Positions 1 to 5,878 of a stretch of DNA of 7,833 nt are shown here, in pieces. Under the pieces are notes generated by a model. The model saw nothing but the letters and a program-made list of their open reading frames with translations. It had not been told where the DNA came from and did not search any database. The stretch's first letter is position 1. Every line of letters begins with the position of its first letter. The position numbers and the translations under genes were made by a program. Source of the DNA: an uncultured Saprospiraceae bacterium (GTDB taxonomy: Bacteria > Bacteroidota > Bacteroidia > Chitinophagales > Saprospiraceae); assembly GCA_938033975.1 (NCBI GenBank), contig CALHKJ010000167.1:1-7833 (forward strand). Reading direction: 5' to 3'.

Positions 1-934
1 ATTGCAAACCACTACTGACAGAAATTCTAGGACCAAAATGATAACTCAAAAGTGCATTGAATCTCAAAGACTCCAAATTTTCAACAGTATTCAATCTACT
101 CAATAAAAGGTCTGCAGAATTGGATGATCTCTCTGTATTTAAAATTCCATAGTCCGCGTTCATCCTAACTGAAAATCCTCTTGTTGTGACCTCCTTTTGA
201 GCTTCTTCTTTCTCAAACTCTCTAGCACTTGGTGTCATTCCAAGTTCGTAAATTGTTGGCTTAGCAATCAAAAGAAATGAACCTAAAGGATTTAATAATT
301 CAATCCCCATTTCAGTATTTGCAACACCAATAATTTCCTGTGATCCATCTTGCTGATTCTTAGAGTTTGCTTCATGCAAATCCCTTGATGGGTCTTCTTC
401 AGTTGGAAATTTACGAACACCAATTTGGCTTTCCTCATAACTGATCATCTCTTCTGTTTGGCCTACACTCCTACTTTCATTAGTTACATTTTTTTGCCTT
501 AGATTTCTTCGTGTTACTCCAGTTTTATTTATTTCATCCTCTTTGCTTTTTTTCACTTCCGTAAATGTTTTTTCGGATTGTGACTTAGTTTTAATTTCCT
601 TTTTGCCGGGGATATCTTCTTGTGAATGATTAAAAGCTATTTCCATACTACTATTTTCATTTGCGGAAGTATCCTTCGTTTCTACCACCTTAACATTTTG
701 CTCACCGCTTGAAACAAACTCTGAAGCTTGATCTTTAGCTACTATCAATTGATCATTCTGAAGATACAAATAAACAATCGGTGTCAACAATAGAACTAAG
801 AGCAGACTTAGCCTCCACCAAATCAACCTGCGCTTTTTCTTTGGGCGTATATTGTCCCAGATGATTTGTGGATCAATGTCATCTTCATGATCATCGAATT
901 GTCTCTTGAATATGTCTTTATAATTCTCTTCCAT
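1..934 (-). CDS. Dual membrane-spanning anti-sigma factor (Dma-like), C-terminus cut by window edge
   Basis: An open frame of 311 codons runs from the ATG at 934 off the left edge without a stop, so the gene is partial. The first 40 or so residues are cytoplasmic-looking, with an acidic stretch, a Trp (W26) and a basic KKKRR patch (32-36) just before a hydrophobic helix (about 42-58). Next comes a long, charged, low-complexity linker (about 59-250). From about residue 253 there are alternating amphipathic strands (FSVRMNADYG, FNALLSYHF, ISVSSGL) like the opening strands of Bacteroidota outer-membrane beta-barrels. This order (anti-sigma head, inner-membrane helix, periplasmic linker, outer-membrane barrel) is that of the Dma family, which inhibits a cognate ECF sigma factor and spans both membranes. 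The start overlaps the stop of the sigma gene by one base (TAATG), which supports both the start choice and the pairing. The barrel assignment rests on about 60 visible residues. A plain anti-sigma factor with a different periplasmic domain is the alternative. Confidence 0.8.
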   Translation of the reverse strand, partial: MEENYKDIFKRQFDDHEDDIDPQIIWDNIRPKKKRRLIWWRLSLLLVLLLTPIVYLYLQNDQLIVAKDQASEFVSSGEQNVKVVETKDTSANENSSMEIAFNHSQEDIPGKKEIKTKSQSEKTFTEVKKSKEDEINKTGVTRRNLRQKNVTNESRSVGQTEEMISYEESQIGVRKFPTEEDPSRDLHEANSKNQQDGSQEIIGVANTEMGIELLNPLGSFLLIAKPTIYELGMTPSAREFEKEEAQKEVTTRGFSVRMNADYGILNTERSSNSADLLLSRLNTVENLESLRFNALLSYHFGPRISVSSGLQ

Positions 935-1476
935 TATTGATAAACTTTTGAAAGTTCATTGATCTTGTTTTGTAATATCTTCTTTGCACGTGAGTACTGC
1001 GATCTAGAACTACTTTCTTCAATACCCATTTTCTGTCCAATCTCTTTGTGCGAATATCCTTCTATGGCATACAGTGCGAAAACCTCTCTGTAGCCTTGAG
1101 GCAAATCGTAGACTATCTTTATTATTTCTTTATGTGTTAGCTGACTCACAGCATCAGCCTCAATCGTTGTCTGTTCGTATGCATTCTCCAATGAAGACTC
1201 CGAGCTTTTATATTTCTTTTGGTTCTTATTAAGGGACTTAAAAATGAGAATCTGCTTCATCCAAGAATATAACTGCCCCTCATACTCACCATTGAATTCT
1301 TGAATTTTATCAAAGATTACCACAAAAGTATCTTGCAAATTATCTTGAGCTTCTTGCATAGAAGTAGCATATAATTTCGCAACCGACATTAATTTTTTGG
1401 AATAAGCAAAAACAAGCTCCTTAAATGCTTGTTCTTCTTTTTTCTGCAATCTTGATATGAGTTTTCCTACATTCAT
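934..1476 (-). CDS. ECF-family RNA polymerase sigma factor
   Basis: The 180-residue product has the normal length of an ECF sigma factor, made of regions 2 and 4 only. Region 2 spans about residues 15-90. It includes the DNLQDTFVVIF helix (45-55), equivalent to the core-polymerase-binding DxxQExF segment, and an SWMKQI helix (71-76) of the -10 recognition part. Region 4 spans about 115-172, with the LPQGYREVFALYAIEGYSH segment leading into a helix-turn-helix (about 141-168; EIGQKMGIEESSSRSQ then YSRAKKIL). The GYSHKEI and SQ.SRA.K.L signatures are characteristic of Bacteroidota ECF sigmas. By its partner it probably belongs near the ECF21-type group, which is an inference from context. It is translated between the lipoprotein and the anti-sigma factor, with TAATG overlaps on both sides. 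Its regulon cannot be read from the window. Such factors often drive their own operon, but I could not recognise the promoter. Confidence 0.95.
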   Translation of the reverse strand: MNVGKLISRLQKKEEQAFKELVFAYSKKLMSVAKLYATSMQEAQDNLQDTFVVIFDKIQEFNGEYEGQLYSWMKQILIFKSLNKNQKKYKSSESSLENAYEQTTIEADAVSQLTHKEIIKIVYDLPQGYREVFALYAIEGYSHKEIGQKMGIEESSSRSQYSRAKKILQNKINELSKVYQ

Positions 1477-3263
1477 TAAATGTTTGGAATTACAAAATTA
1501 AAGGACACAAAATCAATCTCGCCAGGATAGGTTTGTTCGTTAAAGACTTCAGGTTCTCCTATATAGACGCCTTCTATAATTATAATTGACAATCCTAATG
1601 CATGAGCCAGATTAATAATACATTCTCCTTCAATTGAAAATCCTTGTGAATTAAAAGTGATTTGATAATCACTGGGCTCGCCAAATGATGATCCAGGAGT
1701 AAACCAGAATTCAGCAGTAAATAATGGAACAATCACACCAGTATTTGTATCAAAGTTAGTACCATCTATTCGATAGTAAAATTCATCCTCGCTCCCTTCT
1801 GGTAATGTGTCAATCTCGAAACTGAGGTCAAAAGATGGATCAAGTGGATCCCAATTCATACCAGAATACTCTATGATAGCACCATTTAGAAAATCATCTA
1901 AGCACGCTTCTATATCAAGATCTATTAACTCGGTAATTTCAAAAACTTGCACTTCTGAGATCAGGGAATATGTAAGATCAAATGCATATATAAACAACTC
2001 ATCTGTATCCATACAAATAGGTAAAACATCATGAAAACTACCATCGCTATTTACTTGAATGAATTGTTGAAAATCTTGATTTTCAACAATGATAAAAGCT
2101 AAATCAAAATCTTCTTCTAAACAGTTGGAATAATTTCCTTGGATTGTTACTTCCTCAATGTTCCCAATAACACTTGAAACAGAAAACACCCCAAGTTCTT
2201 TGTTTTCAAAAATTGACCCTAATTCAAAATCCTCTAGTTCAGTGTGACACAAGCCCAAAACAGACAAGACCAAATCGTTCCCTTCTGGAACCTTACCTGA
2301 GAAATATCCTCTTTCACCTGAATAACTATAAGCACAAAAACCACTGGACAAGTCTGTAATTTTTATTAATGCCCCTTCGTAAGGAGAGCCATTAAGCTCA
2401 ATATTACCTGATATTTCTACAAGTGGAAATGGAACATCACAATTCCAAAAAGAGAAATGAGTAACCTCACCAACATATTCATTACCAATTAATGTCGCTT
2501 GACCTTCTTCTTCCCAATTCCCATTCATTTCATTAAAATGCCACAAGGGGATAACAGATGGTGCAGTCACCATTAGCTCATCAGGTACTTTCATTTTAAT
2601 GGTAGCCGAAGTCCCTTCAGGCAAACTCAAATATTCTCCAAAGCTATTTCTCAATTCGACAGCCATCATACCATAAGTAGCTAGTGCATTCAAATTCCCT
2701 TCTGAATTAATTCCAGTTAATTCTCCAGGCATCTGATCAAAGGTCTCAATAACTGTAGGGTCAAGCCATTTTGCATATACCTCAACTGACCCGCTAAACA
2801 ATTCTCCTGCTTCATTCACATAATTACCTTGTGGCAATTCGATCGAAGCAGATTCAAATTCTACTACTCCTCCTGATTGAGTAGAAATCTCATCAAGCAA
2901 TTCTTTTTCCAATAATTGGATTCGAATGTTTGCCTGACCATCTAATTCTGTAGAAAATTTTCGGGAACCATTAAAAAAGCCCTCCTTTTCCACTTGAACA
3001 TAAGCAGCATTTTTACTTATCGTTTCATCCTCAATCGAGAAGAGTCCTAACTCATTTGTACTAGTAGTAATATTCCCCAAACTTACAATCGCACCAGATA
3101 CTGCCTCACCATATTCGTCAGTAATCAATCCAACAACCGAACTATTGACAACAAAATTTGGAGATGTTGTTTGAGTGGCTCCTGTAAATTCATCTAAGTT
3201 CTCTCTTTGACAAGATGATAATAAAAGTAAAATGGAAAATAAAATAATGGATTTCTTCATCAT
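1476..3263 (-). CDS. Multidomain lipoprotein with carboxypeptidase-regulatory-like domain
   Basis: The 595-residue product starts with a lipoprotein signal peptide: KK, a hydrophobic core and the lipobox LSSC with the lipidated Cys at 18. The following residues, QRENLDE, are rich in Gln and acids, resembling the lipoprotein export signal of Bacteroidota, so surface exposure is likely but inferred. Residues about 42-117 form a CarboxypepD_reg-like beta-sandwich (VVGLITDEYGEAVSGAIVSL, then LGLFSIED). Residues about 128-275 (PQGNYVNEAGE, ATYGMMAVELRN, VIPLWHFNE, GEVTHFSFWNCD) resemble the extracellular domain of CILP/FAM171-like proteins. A second regulatory-like sandwich follows (about 283-365), then a third (about 372-455) and an unrecognised C-terminal beta-rich domain (about 460-595). 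No catalytic motif is visible, so it is probably a binding or structural protein. Two ATGs lie in tandem (3263 and 3260), and either could be used. The stop overlaps the sigma start. Placement first in the operon suggests that it works with the sigma/anti-sigma pair. Confidence 0.88.
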   Translation of the reverse strand: MMKKSIILFSILLLLSSCQRENLDEFTGATQTTSPNFVVNSSVVGLITDEYGEAVSGAIVSLGNITTSTNELGLFSIEDETISKNAAYVQVEKEGFFNGSRKFSTELDGQANIRIQLLEKELLDEISTQSGGVVEFESASIELPQGNYVNEAGELFSGSVEVYAKWLDPTVIETFDQMPGELTGINSEGNLNALATYGMMAVELRNSFGEYLSLPEGTSATIKMKVPDELMVTAPSVIPLWHFNEMNGNWEEEGQATLIGNEYVGEVTHFSFWNCDVPFPLVEISGNIELNGSPYEGALIKITDLSSGFCAYSYSGERGYFSGKVPEGNDLVLSVLGLCHTELEDFELGSIFENKELGVFSVSSVIGNIEEVTIQGNYSNCLEEDFDLAFIIVENQDFQQFIQVNSDGSFHDVLPICMDTDELFIYAFDLTYSLISEVQVFEITELIDLDIEACLDDFLNGAIIEYSGMNWDPLDPSFDLSFEIDTLPEGSEDEFYYRIDGTNFDTNTGVIVPLFTAEFWFTPGSSFGEPSDYQITFNSQGFSIEGECIINLAHALGLSIIIIEGVYIGEPEVFNEQTYPGEIDFVSFNFVIPNI

Positions 3264-3451
3264 AAACTTTTGCTGTAGAACTAAATACGCTTCTTTTTAA
3301 TATTTGCCGAAAGGCATAAAACGCTGCACTATCTCATAACTAAATAACAATTATCTTTATCATATTGTAATTAATGGCCAAAACCTCATGAAATAACCCA
3401 TTTAATTGAGTTTTTTAAATAATTTATAAGCAAAAGAATATCATTTTTTAA
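3264..3451. promoter_or_regulatory. Divergent intergenic region with promoters for both operons (not located)
   Basis: These 188 very AT-rich bases separate the leftward sigma operon from the rightward DUF1801 operon, so they must hold at least one promoter for each. I found no TAnnTTTG -7 element on either strand, which would fit ECF-type promoters but does not prove them. Visible elements are a 9-bp direct repeat AACTAAATA (3279-3287 and 3338-3346), a TGCC-GAAA-GGCA mini-hairpin with a GNRA-type loop (3305-3316), and a repeated TTTTTTAAAT (3411-3420 and 3444-3453). The second copy of the last repeat runs into the DUF1801 start codon. None of these has a known function. Confidence 0.45.
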
Positions 3452-3844
3452 ATGGACGTAGAAGAGTTTATTTATCAATACGAAGGAAATCAAAAGCAAA
3501 TTCTCGATTATTTCCATCACCTCTTTACCGAAGAGTTAGGTTTGGTTTGTAAAATCAGATGGAAGCTTCCTTTCTATTTTTTAAACAGCTGGATTGTCTA
3601 CTTGAATCCAACCAAAGACAACACGGTCGAACTTGCCTACGTCCGAGGAAATGAATTATCAAACGCAAATGGTTTGTTAGATTTTAAAAACAGAAAACAA
3701 ATCAGTAGCATTGAGATAAAAGATTTAAAATCTATGCCTATCGATGGTATTTTAGAAAATCTTCAGGAAGCTTTAATGATTGACGAAACAGTTCCATACA
3801 ATGTCAGAAAGAAAAATAATCAAAACAAATCAGATGAATCTTAA
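3452..3844 (+). CDS. DUF1801 (YdhG-like) domain protein
   Basis: The 130-residue product matches the DUF1801/YdhG fold across most of its length. KIRWKLPFY (34-42) is followed by a W-I-V-Y-L-N-P strand (47-53), then VELAYVRGNELSNANGLL (59-76) and an RKQ (81-83) before the expected isoleucine-rich strand. The family is small, soluble and cytoplasmic. Structures show an alpha/beta fold, but no reaction is established. It is the first gene of the rightward cluster, and its last 11 bases overlap the start of the cupin gene. The C-terminal tail (RKKNNQNKSDES) is polar and probably disordered. The start at 3452 fits the usual N-terminus of the family, and no clear ribosome binding site precedes it, as is common in this phylum. 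Confidence 0.88.
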   Translation: MDVEEFIYQYEGNQKQILDYFHHLFTEELGLVCKIRWKLPFYFLNSWIVYLNPTKDNTVELAYVRGNELSNANGLLDFKNRKQISSIEIKDLKSMPIDGILENLQEALMIDETVPYNVRKKNNQNKSDES

Positions 3845-4193
3845 ATCAAAATTTGCAAACGTAAATGAATACTTCTCTCCAAAAGTCATTGGTGAGGTAA
3901 ACGACGTGTTTGTAAAAATTGCAAAAATAAAAGGTGATGAAATTCCTTGGCATAATCACAAAGATGAAGACGAATTATTCTACATCATCGAAGGAAGTCT
4001 TCTGTTTGAAATCGAAAACGAAGAAAGCTTCATGATGCATGAAGGAGATCTCTTTATCGTTAAAAGAGGAATCAATCACAAAGTCTCTGCAGAAGAAGAA
4101 TGCAAAATAATGTTGATTGAAAATAAAACAACAGCTCATACTGGAGAAGTAAAATCGGCTGTTACAAAGTCCATCCAAGAGCAACTTTCATAG
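3834..4193 (+). CDS. Single-domain cupin protein
   Basis: Read from the ATG at 3834, the product is 119 residues and starts MNLKSKF, which matches the usual N-terminus of this Bacteroidota cupin group. An in-frame ATG at 3780 would add 18 residues and overlap the upstream gene by 65 bases, so I reject it. Cupin motif 1 is complete: G34, five residues, H40-x-H42, four residues, E47, six residues, G54. That supplies the two His and one Glu of the metal site. Motif 2 has G71, G79 and the fourth metal ligand H82, but K77 stands where the consensus has Pro. A metal-binding small-molecule isomerase, dioxygenase or binding protein is possible, and the substrate is unknown. The gene overlaps DUF1801 by 11 bases and ends 3 bases before the VanZ-like gene, so the three are likely co-translated. 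Confidence 0.92.
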   Translation: MNLKSKFANVNEYFSPKVIGEVNDVFVKIAKIKGDEIPWHNHKDEDELFYIIEGSLLFEIENEESFMMHEGDLFIVKRGINHKVSAEEECKIMLIENKTTAHTGEVKSAVTKSIQEQLS

Positions 4194-4196
4194 ACT

Positions 4197-4565
4197 ATGA
4201 AAATCAAATACAAGTTTTTCTGGCTGAGTCTCATCATACTTTTCATAGCCTTATTCTTACCAATCGATGGAAACTCCGCAGGACAGTCCTTTGACAAACT
4301 TGCTCATTTTTTGCTATTTGCGTTTGTATCAATGAATGCATGCTACTATTTCATCAATAATAAAATGGCCTTCTTAAGTGCGTCAGCTTTTATTGCTATT
4401 CTTCCCTTTGGGACAGAATTTCTGCAAAGTTTTATAGATGGTAGAAACTATGACAACTTGGATATAGTCGCTGACGTAATTGGAATCATCGCTGGAGTAG
4501 TTATCTATTTTGTATTTAAAAAACTAATCGTAAAAGTATATTCATTATTTGGGGAGAATCCATAA
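4197..4565 (+). CDS. VanZ-like small integral membrane protein
   Basis: The 122-residue product has about four membrane-spanning segments (roughly 8-23, 37-53, 57-75 and 90-108). It carries the VanZ-family signature: DKLAHFLLFA (33-42), then E74 and Q77 in EFLQSFIDGR (74-83), and a D-N-L-D (86-89) leading into the last helix, with an ADVIG segment where many members have A-N-x-x-G. VanZ is named after the teicoplanin-resistance protein of Enterococcus, but short stand-alone members like this one are widespread in Bacteroidota with no demonstrated role in antibiotic resistance, so I do not call it a resistance gene. It begins three bases after the cupin stop. A 43-base gap with its own promoter element follows. 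Confidence 0.9.
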   Translation: MKIKYKFFWLSLIILFIALFLPIDGNSAGQSFDKLAHFLLFAFVSMNACYYFINNKMAFLSASAFIAILPFGTEFLQSFIDGRNYDNLDIVADVIGIIAGVVIYFVFKKLIVKVYSLFGENP

Positions 4566-4586
4566 ATATATATTAAATGCTTTTTA

Positions 4587-4594
4587 TACTTTTG
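4587..4594 (+). promoter_or_regulatory. Bacteroidota -7 promoter element
   Basis: TACTTTTG is an exact match to the Bacteroidota housekeeping -7 consensus TAnnTTTG. It lies 14 bases before the ATG at 4609, so transcription would start around 4600 and leave a leader of under about 10 bases. No good -33 TTTG is seen at the usual distance. The element suggests that the 4609-5384 pair can be transcribed independently of the three genes upstream. Confidence 0.6.
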
Positions 4595-4608
4595 TGAAAA
4601 ATTCCTAG

Positions 4609-5070
4609 ATGATAATTAGAGATTTATATACGGAAAAAGGAGTAAATGAGACCGTTGAAAGAATCAACAATTTGACACCAGATACAAAACCTAAATGGGG
4701 AAAAATGTCTGTGGATCAAATGCTAGCTCATTGCAATGTCGCTTACCAAATGGCATATAAAAGTGATGATTATAAAAAACCAGGCGCCTTTGGTCGTTTC
4801 ATGATAAAATTATTTGTAAAAAAAGCAGTAGTTGGACCAAATCCATATCCAAAAAATGGTCGAACAGCACCTGAGTTTATCATCGAAGGATCAAGAGATT
4901 TTGAAGTTGAAAAAAATAAATTGGTTAGTTATATCATTAAGTCTCATAAACTTGGCCGTGATCACTTTGACAATAAAGAATCAGTATCTCTCGGTAAATT
5001 AACTGCTGATGAATGGAATGTTTGTTTTTCAAAACACCTAGATCATCATCTCAATCAATTCGATGTGTGA
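4609..5070 (+). CDS. DUF1569 (DinB-like fold) protein
   Basis: The 153-residue product carries the DUF1569 hallmarks: WGKMSVDQMLAHC (30-42), PKNGRTAPEF (81-90), a DFEVEK segment (97-102), and the C-terminal LTADEWN (131-137) followed by KHLDHHLNQF (142-151). The family belongs to the DinB/YfiT four-helix superfamily. H41, H143 and H147 are positioned like the three metal-binding histidines of that fold, so metal binding is plausible. Relatives include thiol-dependent transferases, but no activity is known for DUF1569. The gene has a -7 promoter element directly upstream and ends in a TGATG overlap with the next gene, so the two form a coupled pair. Confidence 0.88.
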   Translation: MIIRDLYTEKGVNETVERINNLTPDTKPKWGKMSVDQMLAHCNVAYQMAYKSDDYKKPGAFGRFMIKLFVKKAVVGPNPYPKNGRTAPEFIIEGSRDFEVEKNKLVSYIIKSHKLGRDHFDNKESVSLGKLTADEWNVCFSKHLDHHLNQFDV

Positions 5071-5384
5071 TGCCTAAAGAATTAGATCATTTTGATATTT
5101 GTGGACAATCAGTAAATGATGCCGTCCCCGGAAAAATGTTTGGTCATCCTGTGTATAAAGTCAAGAAGAAAGCTTTTACTTGCTATTTCCATAAGGATAT
5201 GGTTTTCAAACTAGATCCGACAAATCTAGAAAAAGCACTTGCTTTGAAAGGAAGTAAACTTTTTGATCCTTCTGGGAAAGATAGACCAATGAAAGAATGG
5301 GTCCAAGTAAAATATTTACACAAAGATGATTGGCCTGAGCTATCCAACGCCGCCGCAGAATACGTTTTAAGCTTATTGAAGTAA
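5070..5384 (+). CDS. Small TfoX/YjbR-like protein
   Basis: Read from the ATG at 5070, the product is 104 residues. The frame stays open upstream to an ATG at 5013, but that would overlap the DUF1569 gene by 58 bases. The TGATG junction at 5068-5072 is the better start. The sequence has the arrangement of the TfoX N-terminal / MmcQ-YjbR-like alpha/beta fold: GKMFGHPVYKV (21-31), a CYF-x-x-x-MVFKL strand pair (38-48), then LFDPSGKDRPMKEWVQV (64-80) and a C-terminal helix AAAEYVLSLL. Related domains in YjbR bind DNA and TfoX-type domains occur in competence regulators, but this stand-alone form has no assigned function. The family call is moderate. A plain hypothetical protein is the fallback. 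Confidence 0.75.
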   Translation: MPKELDHFDICGQSVNDAVPGKMFGHPVYKVKKKAFTCYFHKDMVFKLDPTNLEKALALKGSKLFDPSGKDRPMKEWVQVKYLHKDDWPELSNAAAEYVLSLLK

Positions 5385-5391
5385 TCTTCAA
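5376..5391 (+). other. Small hairpin over the stop codon of the TfoX/YjbR-like gene
   Basis: TTGAAG (5376-5381) and CTTCAA (5386-5391) form a perfect 6-bp inverted repeat with the loop TAAT, which contains the stop codon. It is AT-rich and lacks a T-tract, so it is a weak candidate for a 3'-end stabilising structure rather than a terminator. Confidence 0.3.
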
Positions 5392-5810
5392 GATTCTAAC
5401 TTTATACCCATCTTCTAATTGTTTACCACTACTCCCCACCGTTTTTACGCTCCGAAAGGGAAATGTCGGCTAATTTCCAAAATCTTTCTTTTTCCTCAAG
5501 CAGCGAAATTCTAAGTTTTTAGTTTAAGATATTGAACATCGAGACTAAGTAGATGAAGGTGCTTTCAAACTTTCCATACTAGTCAAACGAAACGAGAACA
5601 TTTTCCCTGTACTTGTTTTATCAAACAGGTATTGTTGTTTATCCCATGCAACATATCCAAAAGATTTCCACACCAGCAATGGTTACTAGATTGTATTTCT
5701 ACAGTCTAAAAAATAACTACGTTAATACCAATGCAGTATCGCATTATAAAGATGATTATTTAATGCAATGATATAATCGCCTTAAAACCGATTGTAAAAT
5801 TGTTTTTAAA
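5385..5810. other. Gene-poor intergenic stretch, possibly with coding relics
   Basis: About 430 bases hold no convincing gene on either strand. Two short minus-strand frames look peptide-like. One (about 5438-5518) contains LLEEKERFWKLADISLSER before its stop. The other (about 5550-5687) contains WKSFGYVAWDKQQYLFDK before its stop. Neither has an upstream reading frame of useful length, and I recognise neither family, so they are relics or chance. A 7-bp AT-rich hairpin with a TATC loop lies at 5612-5629. A near-match to the -7 promoter consensus (TAAAATTG, 5795-5802) lies just before the structured stem-loop at 5811. Confidence 0.4.
5459..5495 (+). terminator. Weak candidate terminator after the small-gene cluster
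   Basis: GGAAAT (5459-5464) pairs with ATTTCC (5473-5478) around an 8-base loop and is followed by a T/C-rich tract (TCTTTCTTTTTCC, about 5483-5495). The stem is short and AT-rich and the tract is interrupted by C, so this is a weak rho-independent terminator at best. It is the first candidate after the stop at 5384. Confidence 0.25.
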
Positions 5811-5878
5811 TAAGAGAGAGGGCTTAGGGGTGGACACCAACTTGTGAAAGTCAGGACTACCCCTTTTTTTATCTCTTA
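5811..5878 (+). terminator. Elaborate T-tailed stem-loop: terminator, perhaps the end of a small RNA
   Basis: Nested inverted repeats share one axis. The outer TAAGAGA (5811-5817) pairs with TCTCTTA (5872-5878). AGGGGT (5826-5831) pairs with ACCCCT (5859-5864). CC (5837-5838) can pair with GG (5854-5855). ACTT (5840-5843) pairs with AAGT (5848-5851), closed by a GTGA tetraloop of the GNRA class. A run of seven T (5864-5870) follows the GC-rich stem directly, as in a rho-independent terminator reading rightward. The opposite strand has no T-run, so it is one-directional. It lies about 430 bases after the last gene and 113 bases before the peptidase gene. It therefore either insulates the peptidase from upstream reading or ends a short non-coding transcript. 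Confidence 0.6.

Noticed and set aside
1807..2359. Plus-strand open frames of 61-75 codons
   Set aside because: They lie antisense inside the lipoprotein gene, show no protein-like motifs and are explained by its codon pattern.
3780..3833. Upstream in-frame ATG extending the cupin by 18 residues
   Set aside because: It would overlap the DUF1801 gene by 65 bases, and the family normally begins at the MNLK position used here.
3975..4184. Minus-strand open frame of 69 codons
   Set aside because: It is antisense to the cupin gene, whose metal-binding motifs prove the plus-strand frame. The Phe/Cys-rich translation looks like a shadow.
4197..4565. Glycopeptide resistance gene vanZ
   Set aside because: Only the general VanZ-like signature is present. 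There is no van operon nearby, and short VanZ-like proteins are common in Bacteroidota without linked resistance.
5206..5439. Minus-strand open frame of 77 codons
   Set aside because: Most of it is antisense to the TfoX/YjbR-like gene. Only its N-terminal 18 codons lie in the gap, and no family is recognisable.
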